Below the pieces are notes generated by a model. The model did not search any database and was not told the origin of the DNA. It worked only from the letters and a program-made list of their open reading frames with translations. From Mesotaenium endlicherianum (lineage: Eukaryota; Streptophyta; Zygnematophyceae; Zygnematales; Mesotaeniaceae): a stretch of 26,392 bases of DNA. Where the stretch lies: positions 257,751 to 284,142 of the forward strand of contig WELA01002449.1 in NCBI GenBank assembly GCA_009602735.1. Direction: 5' to 3'. This document shows positions 8,689 through 19,770 of this stretch, piece by piece. The translations under genes were made by a program, and so were the position numbers. Positions within the stretch are counted from its first letter, which is position 1; each line of letters begins with the position of its first letter.

Positions 8689-9779
8689 GAACCAAAAATG
8701 TGCTCATAAATAGCCTACTTTTTACAGGGTCAAACATGAACTTTTTCTAATCAAAATAAGCTAAAAATGGTACCTCCAGAAACGTTATAATTTGAATCGT
8801 ATCGAAAAATTCTATATAGGGAAATCCGACAATTTCCGTGGAAGTTATGCATGTTTCTCGGTCATGAACAGAGCAGATGAAGCTTCTATTTTTGCCTTTG
8901 AAATTGCATGTTTCTTCCTCCGAGTTCTTGCTTCTTGCAAACTAGAGCAGCCACGGTTACCATTGCTTCTTTGTCCACAGGTCCTGTCATAGGCGTAGAT
9001 ATTAAAATACTAACGCTTAGCAAAATATGGGGTGCTACGTGGGCACGGCAAAAGTTCGGAGAGCATTTTGAAAAATTGTTTTTGTCAGTCATCTTATCAA
9101 AAATAACATTATATAAATAATAATTTTACATTAAAGACACTGCGAGAATGATATATTATACGACCAAAAACACAGAAAAAAATAATAATGTTCATGATAC
9201 ATAAAACTAACCAAAAAAAAACTACTTCATATAAGCAAAACAACATACATTATATTATAGTGAAATTATTTTTTGACAAATAACGCATATTCCTTTTTTT
9301 TGATTTTTGAGAATGATTGGTTTAGATATGTGTTATTATTTAATATTGAAAACGCTGACAAGACTATCCGTTTGCATTTGACAACATTGAATTGTTACAC
9401 TTATTCTAAGAGATGAAAAAATAAACCATGCGACTTCACTCAACAACTTCACTCAACATTTTTTGATACAAATTGCAATTTGTTTTTGAAATCTACTAGC
9501 TAAAAAATTCCCCATCAATTGATGTGACTTAAATTGGTGGAAGAAATTTGTGACAGTAAATATATAACACCTTTTGTTTATCGTCAACAAGCAGTAGACA
9601 ATATTTACGCTACAATTTCAATTTTACTTTCATTTCACATGCAACATTTCTTCACTACGATTGTTTTGCGTAGAAAGCAGCAGTAACTATGAGAATAAGA
9701 ACGAATAATGTGCAACGAGAGCAAAAGAAACAAGTATAACAGCAACATTTTTTTTGTAAACGCATGGTATAAGGTACTG
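8689..9779. other. Intergenic, nothing identified
   Basis: There is a short less-AT-rich patch at about 8800-9070 with open frames on both strands (8792-8992 plus, 8886-9092 minus), but no recognisable protein. The rest is AT-rich. Confidence 0.4.
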
Positions 9780-9860
9780 GCATTACATCAGTCAAAGAGG
9801 AGGAGAGAGAGAGTGATAAGAGGTCACAAATAGAAAGAGAGAGAGAAGATGAGAGTATTT
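9780..9860 (+). repeat. Purine-rich low-complexity tract
   Basis: GAGGAGGAGAGAGAGAGTG and AGAAAGAGAGAGAGAAG lie close together in a nearly pure purine stretch. Confidence 0.7.
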
Positions 9861-10409
9861 TTATGAGGCATTGATCAACGTCAAACAAATAGATGAAGTA
9901 GAGCATTCGACACGAGCAAAAGCCTGGTGAATTTAGCATAATTATATTGTTTTGTTTATTCTGCATTGTGAAAATGCCTTATTTCTTTTGTATGTGTTTT
10001 TTTTTTTTTTTGTATCCATAAGGGGGAAAATATGTACATACGGCTAGCATGCAATTTAAAGTGGATGGAAGTCAAATTTGTCACGTGAAGAGGGAGACAC
10101 ATATTAAAAAACTAAGACATTTTCACAATGCAAAAGAAATAAAGCGGGCGGATAGAAGGATAGTAACTGTTAACAGACACGGTATACGAGTTAGTTGCAG
10201 GTGGCCGTATCCACTACTCAACGAGGTGGAACAAGAAGAATAAATCCTCTTCTGTTGTTGGTTTTGATTGGTCCTCGTCGGCATTGTGCATAATCGTAAA
10301 ACGACTCAATTACACAAACTTTTTGTCAATTTCCATCACTTCGTATTGCATACAGTGCAATATGAAAGTTTGCTAAAGTTTTTCTCCTCATTTCTTGTAT
10401 TGCTTCTGA
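9861..10409. other. Intergenic, nothing identified
   Basis: Contains a run of 15 T at 9997-10011. A short plus-strand open frame at 10049-10243 has no recognisable feature. Confidence 0.4.
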
Positions 10410-10519
10410 GGAATTGTAAACATGTAAATATCAATGATCTTTTTCACAATGTTATTATTGTAATTATTTGGTATTATGACACACTTAACTGCGTCGTCGA
10501 TTGGAGAGAAAGACACAAA
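10410..10519 (+). repeat. ~110-bp dispersed repeat, copy 2
   Basis: Nearly identical to the reverse complement of 2616-2724. It sits in an open frame (10268-10546) that carries the same peptide core. It lies directly before the large AT-rich family copy that begins at about 10560, as copy 1 lies beside related family sequence. Confidence 0.75.
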
Positions 10520-10977
10520 CCAATACTCAATTCAGTACAAGCATAATAAATTTATTCACATCAATTCACGTTTTTATTTTATCATCTGCTTAAAAAGACA
10601 CGCATGTATGAGCATTATTTTTAACTTTTAAATATTTATCTACTGACATAACATGGAAGTAGTTTCAAATTTAATGTGCTTTGGTGAAAAATTTGAGAGA
10701 AAATCATGTGAAATACATTGAAGTAAGTCAAAAATATTTTAGCAAGTACCATGCAAAATTGTCCCCCATATACATGAAAAGAATTAATTGAGTTTTATAA
10801 TTTTTTGAAGATCTTGTTGTTGTCACAAAAGTGTAATTTGACAATGTAGAGTTAGGTACAAATGACACCTTAATGAAGCGATTTGACTATTCAAACATGT
10901 ATGGGTTCAAAAGCATGTAACACCACAAAATAACTTTGAAAAAGCTTTAAAAGTTATGAAAGATCGCGAATCTTCAC

Positions 10978-11270
10978 AAATCATGCCTCGATTTGAGCGA
11001 TGATCTACATTGTTGATTTGGACCATTTCGAAAAAAAAAACCTCATTAAAATGTAGTCATACATTTGGTTGAATATCATTTAGTATTTTTGACAAAAATG
11101 AGACATAACAATTTGAATTTCAAAAATTCATGCCTCAATTCGAGCGATGATCTACATTGTTGACTTGGACCATTTCAAAAACAAAACTCATTAAAATGTG
11201 ATCATACATTTGTTGAGTATCATTTAAAGTTTTTGACAAAAATGAGTCACATAACAATTTGTATTTTAAA
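10978..11270. repeat. 147-bp tandem duplication inside copy A
   Basis: CATGCCTC(G/A)ATT(T/C)GAGCGAT starts at 10982 and 11129. Each unit continues through GATCTACATTGTTGA, TTGGACCATTTC, CATACATTTG and TTTTTGACAAAAATGAG. The homologous place in copy B (about 15945-16090) has one unit. Confidence 0.9.
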
Positions 11271-11616
11271 GATTCATTGTGTATAGAAACAAATTTATTA
11301 TAATAGACTACATTCCAAATATGTTACATTTGTGAAATTTTGGTAAATGTTGACCTTTGACGTCAAATATTTTTGTTAGAAGTGAGACTCATGGATCTTT
11401 GTAAAATTGAATTTTTAGCACGGTGGTTTTTTGTGTGCTATACTCATATGTGTAAGTGGAATCTAACTTCCATGAACAGTCATGCAACCAAAAAACAACA
11501 TACCCTTCATCACAAAAAATATACAAAATAACTCTTTAGTGCATGGTATATGCAAATTAGAGTGCAATGACCATTTAAGTTTTTTTCTATCAGGTCTTGC
11601 ATGGCGAATATTGATA

Positions 11617-12010
11617 ATATTTTGAAAAAAAAGGAAGAAAAAATTTAAAGATGAAAAAATTGAACTTTCACATGATAAGTGGTTTGACTGACACTTGAAG
11701 ATGGTATCTTTTACTTTGTTACACTTTTTGAACAAATAAAAAATTCCTAAATTCTTAGGGTTTCCTCTGAAATTAAGTAAACATTTTGAAAAAAAAAGAA
11801 GAAAAAATTTAAAGATGAAAAAATTGAACTTTCACATCATAAGTGGTTTGACTGACACTTGAAGATGGAAAGTGGTATGACTGACACTTGAAGATGGAAA
11901 AAACAAGTAATAGCTCTTAAATAAAACTGATTGGTATCTTTTACTTTGTTACACTTTTTGAACAAATAAAAAATTCCTAAGTTCTTAGGGTTTCTCTGAA
12001 ATTAAGTAAC
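11617..12010. repeat. 164-bp tandem duplication with nested 30-bp repeat
   Basis: The motif ATTTTGAAAAAAA begins at 11619 and 11783 (offset 164). Both units contain GATGAAAAAATTGAACTTTC, TTACTTTGTTACACTTTTTG and AAAAAATTCCTAA.TTCTTAG. The second unit also carries an inner duplication of GTGGT(T/A)TGACTGACACTTGA (about 11841-11899), and a segment around 11900-11933 missing from the first. Copy B (16480-16690) has one unit. Confidence 0.9.
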
Positions 12011-12065
12011 ATCTTTGTTAAAATTTGCCTCACATTATAGTAATTTGTTTGTTGCAAAGCAACAG

Positions 12066-12317
12066 GAAAACGATTTTGTTATATGAAGACGTCTTCGCAA
12101 AAACTAAGTCTTTTTTATGGACCTGAATATCTATAATCATATGCGTAAATATTTTCTTTAATTTTATAATGCTTTTGATAAATATAGCTGCACAAATTTC
12201 TTTCACCATTCTTTTGAAGTGGTTGAACACATTTTAAATATTTTTTTCAAATAAAGTAAATTTCAATGATTTTTTAACAAGATGAAAGTCCGTGCTGTAA
12301 AAGTACCAGGGTATAAA
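12066..12317. other. AT-rich, weak continuation of family copy A
   Basis: Scattered similarity to 16740-16870 (…CTTCGCAAAAACTAAGTC against …GCTCACAAAAAGAAAGTC) suggests the repeat continues, but alignment is poor. Confidence 0.35.
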
Positions 12318-12720
12318 TACCAGATGCGTTGTCAACTATGTTAAAATTTGTAAAACAAATTTTGTTATAGATATATTGCTTGGTTATATCACACTTTGTT
12401 ATAAAAATTTGGAACTGTCGTATTTGTTAGACAAGTATTTAATTATACATTGCTTTTCATTGTTGTTGCATTATATTGGCAGATTCAAAAAAAAATCGTT
12501 GCAATTTAACATGCTTTGCAAAAAGAAAGCTTTGTTAATTTTGATTATTTTCATAAATTACACAAATTCTACCATATTTCATTCACATGAACATAATTTT
12601 ACAATATTTATTTTTTACAACTTCAGTTCAATCAAGACGCAAACAATGTGAATAAAAATAAAAAATTGGGCCAACTTTTTTCAACGTTATTGTATCGTAC
12701 TTTTCAACTCAAAGTAAATT
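12318..12720 (+). repeat. Dispersed repeat 'Z', copy 3
   Basis: 12318-12480 aligns with 4275-4430, and 12675-12720 (TTTTCAACGTTATTGTATCG) with the end of that copy. An extra ~190 bp of AT-rich DNA lies between the two parts here. Confidence 0.5.
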
Positions 12721-12846
12721 TGTTGTAGCAAGCTAATATGTTCATCCAAAAACAGATTTTTCAATTTTGGTAGATTTGTAAATTATATAAGTTCTAATGT
12801 TTACCATTATAAGAATGTTGTTTTGCACTATTTATTTTCACAATTG

Positions 12847-13110
12847 TAGCCACATACAATGAAGACAAAAATAAGCAGTTAGATTAACTTAGATGTCAAC
12901 TCGTGGTAAACTCTCATGACTTTTGTTTAATCAAAATAGAAGTAGCCACATACAATGTGGACAAAAATAGTTGGATTAATGTAGAAGTCAACGCGTGGTA
13001 AATTTCTACGACTTTTGTTCAATCAAAATAGTTGTAAAACGTTTAATGTGGATAAAAATAATTAATTGGGTCAATTTAGATGTCAATTTGTGAAATTGTA
13101 TTATTTATTC
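12847..13110. repeat. ~96-bp tandem repeat, three diverged units
   Basis: Units begin at about 12847, 12943 and 13034. Each has A.ATG(A/T)(A/G)GA(C/T)AAAAATA, a GATGTCAA- or GAAGTCAA-like block and, in the first two, CGTGGTAAA and GACTTTTGTT.AATCAAAATAG. The third is the most diverged. A partial relative occurs near 12640-12670. Confidence 0.8.
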
Positions 13111-13244
13111 AATCCTTAATTATAAAGATATAAAACACTATGAATCGCCTGTGAAAAAATATCTCATTACGTAGTATAAAATGATTGAATTATCATGAAC
13201 TGCCAGTAAAAAGTTTCTGCTAACATAATGTAAGCAATTCTAAA

Positions 13245-13570
13245 AAACGTGACTACAATTTATGTGACATTTATGTCAATATTTTATGATTGTTGTGGAA
13301 AAATAAATTGTTATATAATCAGCGCGTGTGACAAATATTGTTGACTAAATTAACACATTAGATTAAGTATTTTTAAATATTGGTCTTCCAGATCAACTTA
13401 TATGTAATTAGAAAGTTAGTAAGAAATCTAACTTATTGATATGATTAATATATAGATTTTTATTGACATATAATGAATTAACTAACAAATACACACATGA
13501 TTTATTGTACGTCATTGTAAAATATCAATAACAATGTATGCGTTGACATCATTATTACTTTGTAATTGCA
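13245..13570 (+). repeat. Dispersed repeat 'Y', copy 3
   Basis: Ordered match to 3590-3925 on the same strand (AAAACGTGACTACAAT; CACATTAGAT; ATATTGGTCTTCCAGATCAA; GATTTATTGTACGTCATTGT). It faces an inverted relative at about 13690-13900, so the two form an imperfect long inverted repeat centred near 13600. Confidence 0.55.
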
Positions 13571-13609
13571 TATTTGATTTAGAAAGAACATGTTATAATT
13601 GTATGTATA

Positions 13610-14960
13610 CATAAAATAGCAAAATCTAAAATAGTGTACGTTTGAATGATAAGATTATTTTTTTGGGTATTTTTTAATAATATTAAATATACATGTAATC
13701 AGTTGACTTTTCAAACAAATATTGTAAATTTTTATGAATTCATAAATTTTGATATTAAAGATCAAAATTTAAAAATATCATACAATATTAAGATTACTAT
13801 TAAGAATATTGGTCACAATATTCTAAATACATTAGATATGAATTCACCTATAACAATTGCAAAGTCTCAAAATTATAGTCACAAAATTGTACTCACGTTT
13901 TATGAAAAAAATTATATTATGATGTTTTAGAAAATATATTTTTTTTATTATTATTTTATCTGTAAAAAACAACAACATAAAAAATGTGTTGCTTAACAAC
14001 AATAGATCCAATGATTGCGCTATATTTTAATATGTTTATTTATTGTTCATTAAATACGTACAACATATAATATTATCCCTTAATTTGTTGAGCGTGTTAT
14101 CTTTCATCACTTCACAATCATTCAAGTATAATTGATTTTGTATGTATGAGTCTACAAACGATCAAATGATACTATAATTAAAATTTTTGTACATGGCATT
14201 TAGTTGCAAAATGAAATGTATCCAATTCAAAGACATTTTTGACAAAATAAATAAAATCTTTGAAAATTTATTATTGTCAAAGATTCATATTTTCTAAATC
14301 CGTAGTTAATTTCAAATTCACAAGTTATATTGGTAAAAGTCTGTTACATTTGTTATTAAATAATAATTATCCTCACTTTGAATATAGGTACATTTTTTTA
14401 GTATTAATATCGACGTTGCACATTATGTCCAAAATATTAGTCACATTCGATGAAAAAGTACAAATTTAATGTCCAAAATAATTGTAAGAAAATCAAAGTA
14501 CTTATTATGAAGATTATTTATTTATTGTAAATACTTGTGGGAAGTGGAGTAACTGTTTTTAAATCGATTAACGTTCAGATACATAGAATTACGATTCTCA
14601 AATTTCGTCTCTCTTCTAACGCTCCCTTGATATTTTATATAATTCAACTTAAGTGTAAATAAGCGTACACCTAAAATTAAGTACTCTGCATCATCATGTA
14701 CCTATTTTCATGAACATAGTCCCCTTCCTACCATTGAATTATGTGAACATGTCTGAATGGCTTCAATATTTAAAATGTGTGGATACATTTTCAGATACTT
14801 CTATCACTTTTCGTCATGAAATTATAATTTTTTATGTATCAATGACCTCTAAAAGCTAGTGGTGGCATTCTTCATCTATGTTAAGTCTCGATGTCTCCTG
14901 GTGAAAACATTGAAAGTAAATTATGTGTATATCAAGATGGACCAAAAATACCTCAACAAA
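13610..14960 (+). repeat. AT-rich dispersed family, copy inverted relative to 2740-3925
   Basis: Reads in order as the reverse complement of 3925 down to 2740. Landmarks are …AATATTGGTCACAAT…ATTAGATATGAATTCA… and ACTCACGTTTTAT, then ATGTGTTGCTTAA with TGATTGCGCTAT, AAGTGTAAATAAGCGTAC, GCATCATCATGTAC and TCATGAAATTA. It ends with the coding-like segment YVYIKMDQKYLNKY, which runs straight into the 98-bp array. Confidence 0.65.
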
Positions 14961-15346
14961 TATTGCAAAATTTTGGTCACAACCATCAAAGCAATTGTTT
15001 GAGCTTTTTTCATCTCTTTAAAGATTCCGCTACTGCCACAAAAGTGTGATTTAACAAATATTGCAAAATTTTGGTCACAACCATCAAAGCAATTGTTTGA
15101 GCTTTTTTCATCTCTTTAAAGATTCCGCTACTGCCACAAAAGTGTGATTTAACAAATATTGCAAAATTTTGGTCACAACCATCAAAGCAATTGTTTGAGC
15201 TTTTTTCATCTCTTTAAAGATTCCGCTACTGCCACAAAAGTGTGATTTAACAAATATTGCAAAATTTTGGTCACAACCATCAAAGCAATTGTTTGAGCTT
15301 TTTTCATCTCTTTAAAGATTCCGCTACTGCCACAAAAGTGTGATTT
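14955..15346 (+). repeat. 98-bp tandem array, four apparently identical units
   Basis: Units begin at 14955, 15053, 15151 and 15249 with AACAAATATTGCAAAATTTT and end …CACAAAAGTGTGATTT. I found no difference between the four by eye, although the surrounding family copies are strongly diverged. The unit itself is homologous to single-copy family segments at about 10740-10840 and 15710-15805 (both contain ACAAAAGTGT.ATTTGACAAT), so it is an internal piece of the family that was amplified recently. Confidence 0.95.
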
Positions 15347-15489
15347 GATTCAGTGAAATTATACACGAATAAAATTTTAATCAAAACTTAGACAATATAG
15401 ACATATGAGATTCAAAATATTTGGCAGCATTATATAATTTGAAAAGATGAACATAAAAATATATTTTACTTTTGTATCAGCACGTACAT

Positions 15490-16740
15490 ATTCACATCAA
15501 TTCACGCCTCCTTCCTAACACCTGATAAATGAAATGCATGTATAAATATTATTAAGATAGATTTATGTGAAAAAGCGCGTTCAACTTTTTAATACTTGGT
15601 TACATCTCTTGTTAGTAATTCATAAAATTGAATTTTCAAAATCGATCTACTCCGGTGCAAAATTTGAGAGTACATTGCGTGAAGTACATTGCGACAATTT
15701 GAGAATATTTTAGAGAGTATGATGCAGAATTGTCCTCCACAGACATGGAAACAATGGATTGAATCTTACAATTTTTTCTTTGTTGTTACAAAAGTGTCAT
15801 TTGACAATGTGAAGCTATATACAAATGACACCCTAATCAAGCAGCTAAATTGTTCAGACATGTATGGGCTTAAAAACATGCGACAACACCAAATGACCTT
15901 AAAAAATTCAAACTATGAAAGAAGTTCAAAAATTTCATGGATCATACCTCAAGCTGAAAGACGACCTATGTTGTTGATTTGGACCATCTCAAAAAAAAAA
16001 AAAAAACGTCATTGAAATGTGACTACTTATTTCATTGAGAATCATTTAAAATTATCACAAAAGTAAGTCACATAATAATTTGTATGTCAGAGATACATTA
16101 TGTAAGGAACAAATTTAGAAGTTAAAAAATTAACCATCATAATTGAATATATCCGAAATATACTGGATATGTGACATTTTTGGTAAATATTGACCTTTGA
16201 TGTCAAATGTTGCTATTGAAAATGAGATTTATGAATATTTGTATGGTTGTATTTTTAGCACGGCAATTTTTGATGTGCAACATCCACATCAGTAATTAAG
16301 TGGAATCTAGTTGCTATGAGTGGTCATGCAACAAGGAAAAGAACCAACCTTCATGACATAATATACAAAAACAACTCTTCATTGTATTGTATGTGAAAAT
16401 TAGAGTGCAATGACTAAATATGTTCATTATTTATCAACTTTTGCATGGCAAAAATTGGCAACATCTACAAAAAAAAACGGAAAAAAAAAGAAGATTGAAT
16501 ATTCGAACTTTCACATCATAAGTCATTTGGCTAACAACTGAAGATGGACTTTAAAGTGCAATGGTCAAAGAAGTAATGTATCCTAGACACAACCCATCGG
16601 TACCTTTCTCTTTGTTGTACTTTTCAACTTCTAAATCAATCGAAGAAATTCAAAATTCTTAAAATTTCCTTTGGGATTTTAGCACCTTCGTGAGAGCTCG
16701 CGTCACTTCATACTGATTTGTTTGTCGCAAAACAACATCC
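15490..16740 (+). repeat. AT-rich dispersed family, direct copy B
   Basis: Aligned in order with 10560-12065 (see the landmarks given there). It lacks the 147-bp and 164-bp duplications of copy A. It contains a 16-A run at 15991-16006. Divergence is substantial throughout, so the two copies are old. Confidence 0.75.
15689..16015 (+). pseudogene. Residual ORF of the AT-rich family
   Basis: Longest uninterrupted frame in the family (108 residues): …YNFFFVVTKVSFDNVKLYTN then DTLIKQLNCSDMYGLKNM…. It ends in a Lys run caused by the A16 homopolymer. The equivalent part of copy A gives VVTKV.FDNVELGTNDTLMK then RFDYSNMYGFKSM, with stop codons. Agreement at amino-acid level in diverged DNA is suggestive of past coding, but no known domain is recognised and the ATG is not shared. 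I treat it as a fossil coding segment, not a working gene. Confidence 0.35.
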
Positions 16741-18060
16741 ACACATTTTTCACAATTTGATGTGGTCCACCATTTCTTAATAGCCACGCCTGTGGCACCC
16801 GGGAGAACGACTTTATTTTTTGGAAACAACATGCTCACAAAAAGAAAGTCATATTGATGGTCTAATTACTTTGTGCGCCTTTAAACAACAATAATTCACT
16901 TTAAAAAAATTAATTTTGTCTTTCTCAACGGCGACTTCACATCTGCTGTTTTGATGTTTGGAAGAGATGGGTGGCAATTAAGTTGTGCACATTGTTTTTG
17001 TCTCCAACAAGATCATAACATAATATTATGATGAAAAAAACTCATATTGTGTTAAAAAATTATCATTAACATGCTTTACTAACTTTGAGACTTGTTTTCA
17101 AGAAACAATGATGGTGTCTGATATTTCCTTTGTTTAAATAAAAATTGTGAAATGTTGAATTTATTACCTTACTTCATTTTGTGTAGCATACAAAAGTAAA
17201 TAAATCAAGGTACATGTAGGAAAAAGTTAGCTATCATTTTTGTCATGATGTTTGATAAAAACTTTGATTTCAAGTTTCAACTCATGTTGTTAAAGGTTGT
17301 TTCATTGCCTGCAAAAACGCTCCTTTTAAACTTGTGTATATCATCTTATTTGATCTACTCTCGTTCACATCAAATATGCAATTCTCTTATGTATGACAAA
17401 AGTGCATATGAAATACCAGTTTTGACTTTCGTCATCCCTTGAAAACATAGCAAGAAGTCAACATTGGTCTTTCGCCAAAGATATATCCTTGCATCACACA
17501 GTATCTGTAAGGTATAGTATAGATATGACCCATGAAAATATATTTACATTGTGCACAAACTAATTGATTAAAATAATTTAACAAGTCAAGAAGGTTTAAT
17601 TTGTAAATATGCGGTGCCAATAGTCAAATATCATATGCAATATATATCTTGAAAAGAGGGGTTGGAGAAAAGGTTAAAAACGCGTAAAAATAAAATAATA
17701 ATTTTATATTGGCACCAAATATTCGATTTGTGGTAAGCATCTTTTCATCTACACGCTACTCTTAATTTTGTTTGAGCATGTCAATTCACCTAGTAAGTGT
17801 TGTCAAAGATAATTGAATCATTCAACAAGAACTTAACCCTACACATTGATGACATATTGTGTGCTCTATGAAAATTTGTCTATTAATGTCCATATAATTA
17901 TCCGTTAGAATAAAAGTTTATCGTATTGTAAAGCTCTAGATAATGTTCATCACAGATACTACAAAAATAACATGATTATTCATATATATGTTTTTCAAGG
18001 TTGACACTCTTGACTGGCAAACTTATAAATAAACAAATCAGGTATGTTTTACTCTAATAT
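16741..18060. other. AT-rich intergenic, nothing identified
   Basis: Weak family similarity fades by about 16870. After that there are short opposing open frames (17245-17442 plus, 17432-17620 minus) without any recognisable feature. Confidence 0.4.
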
Positions 18061-18825
18061 AGACGACATCCTTGATGTTTTCCGTTCCTCCTCCCCCCTT
18101 CCCTCCCCTTTTGTCCCATCTTGAGTTCATGACAATTTTTTATTGTACAAGAGACATAGGCACAAGCACAGGTTATAGATGAGTCTGCAACTCAAAAAAC
18201 TACAGTCCAATCTTCTGTTCTTTCCTAGTAAATTTTCACCCGACGTCCCTTACTAAAATGATGAAAAATAGTTTTCATGTAGTAGTTATGTATGTCAATT
18301 GATTATATTGGTGTATGCGAATTTTTTTTGATAATTCTTCAAATATTTTTTTACATTGAAGATTTTTGATTAAAATATTTTATACGTAAACATTTAATTT
18401 ACTATTAGTCTTGTCAAGCTATTTATAAATTTTTATCACCATAAGATATAAGTACAATATTTTAATAATTTTTTATTATTTACATTCCAAAATAATATGA
18501 TGATATATTTCTCATGTAAACATATTATTCAAAAATAACGATCAATATAATATAATATTTTACACAAAATTTTTTATATTAATTATAAAAAATTGAAAAT
18601 TGTATTTACAGGAGATTTAAAAAACATCTTACAATAAATTGTGTAAACAATAATTGTGCAGTTTGCATGTACAAAAAAAATGGCAATTTGTCAGAAATAT
18701 TATATTAATCAAGTATAATCGTGTTGGTAATGATATTAATATTCACAAATTTGTTGAGATAATTATCAGAGATGTTGACATAAATTATTCATTTAAAAAA
18801 AAATGTGATAATTCATATATTAAAA
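18061..18825. other. AT-rich intergenic, nothing identified
   Basis: Includes a C/T-rich patch at about 18080-18120 and otherwise very AT-rich DNA. Confidence 0.4.
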
Positions 18826-18890
18826 AGGAGAGAGAGCAAAAAAGTTATATATGAGGAGAAGGCAGAAGAGAAAGATACGCAAAGGAATGA
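18826..18890 (+). repeat. Purine-rich low-complexity tract
   Basis: GGAGAGAGAGCAAAAAAG and GAGGAGAAGGCAGAAGAGAAAG. Confidence 0.55.
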
Positions 18891-19104
18891 GACAAGCCAT
18901 ATCTTCACTTGGTCTATCACAAGCTGTCTCACTTTTCATTTTCTTTGTCAAAAAAATGTGATGTTGATAATCAAAGTGAATTTTGTTGGTACAGAGACAT
19001 CTGTGCAGATATATTTTTTTGATTTAAATTTGCGCGTATGTCAGCACATTGTTGTTAATTTTTGACTCAAACGTGCTATTTTTACGCGTAAGAGTAAATG
19101 GGTT

Positions 19105-19235
19105 TATTATTCTCCCTCTCCCATTTTGTTCTCTATCTTTATCACATCGTCTTGCCCTCTGTCTCTCCCTCTCCGTCTGCCTGCTCTCTCTTCCTTTTTT
19201 CCCTGTACCTCTTCTTCTCTTTCCTTTCATCATGT
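19105..19235 (+). repeat. Pyrimidine-rich low-complexity tract
   Basis: Nearly pure C/T for over 100 bp (CTGTCTCTCCCTCTCCGTCT, TCTCTCTTCC, TCTTCTTCTCTTTCC). The basic peptide readable on the minus strand (RQTERERQRARR) is a by-product of this composition. Confidence 0.75.
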
Positions 19236-19770
19236 CCTTATGTTCGTAAATGATTTCATGAATCACTGTGTAACAAATTACAGGCAGGCAGTCTTTGAAT
19301 GAATCAAATTCGTCACCAGCCGAGATAGCGGGTGCGTACCACTTGGTTCGCTTAAGGTGGGCACCATTGTTTTGACTCCTTGTTTTGTTGCCTCTACTAA
19401 ATCTTGTTAAAATGTTTGAAGTGGAAATAATGTGTGTGTGCCAACGTCAGTAACACGACAATAGTGTTAACAAGTGGTGACAATGGGTCGGGTGTTAGCG
19501 TCGACTAGTGGTGGTGAAATTCTTGTGCGCAGACTTTTTTGAATACAAATAAATAACGTAATGTTTGTTTGAAACATAACAATAAAATATAAATTAGTGA
19601 AATAAATTTTTATAACTTATTGTCACAAAATGTACCTAGCAAGATCACTGTTTTTATGTTATTTTATCTAAATATTCTAATGTATTGTAATTACAAAGAT
19701 AATAATAATACTTCTCTCTCCCTTCTTCTTAATCTTGCCCTTGTGCTTGTAGATGACACCGTGAATGCTT
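19195..19770 (+). repeat. Pair of related ~66-bp segments
   Basis: 19195-19262 and 19705-19770 are diverged direct relatives: a CTTCTTCTC-type tract, then (A/T)TGTCCTTATGTTCGTAAATG against CTTGCCCTTGTGCTTGTAGATG, then a GTGAAT- or ATGAAT-like end. Minus-strand peptides agree (IHEIIYEHKDMMKGK and IHGVIYKHKGKIKKK). Function unknown. Confidence 0.45.

Larger units (their letters stand above)
10560..12065 (+). repeat. AT-rich dispersed family, direct copy A
   Basis: It aligns in order with 15490-16740. Shared blocks include TCAATTCACG at the left end, then ACAAATGACACC, ACATGTATGGG, TTGTTGATTTGGACCAT, TTGACCTTTGA.GTCAAAT, TTTTAGCACGG, AAGTGGAATCTA, ATTAGAGTGCAATGAC, ACTTTCACAT.ATAAGT and GATTTGTTTGT-like ends. 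Translated, parts of the two copies agree (FDNVELGTNDTLMKRF here, with stops nearby), which suggests a decayed reading frame. Copy A is longer because of two internal tandem duplications. Confidence 0.75.

Noticed and set aside
14955..15346. CRISPR-like array
   Set aside because: Units are contiguous with no variable spacers, and the sequence is eukaryotic; it is a simple tandem amplification.
19024..19266. Arg/Glu-rich minus-strand ORF (RQTERERQRARR)
   Set aside because: It is the translation of a C/T low-complexity tract.
19310..19370. tRNA-like patch around TGGTTCGCTTAAGG
   Set aside because: No A-box at the right distance and no cloverleaf or acceptor stem can be drawn.
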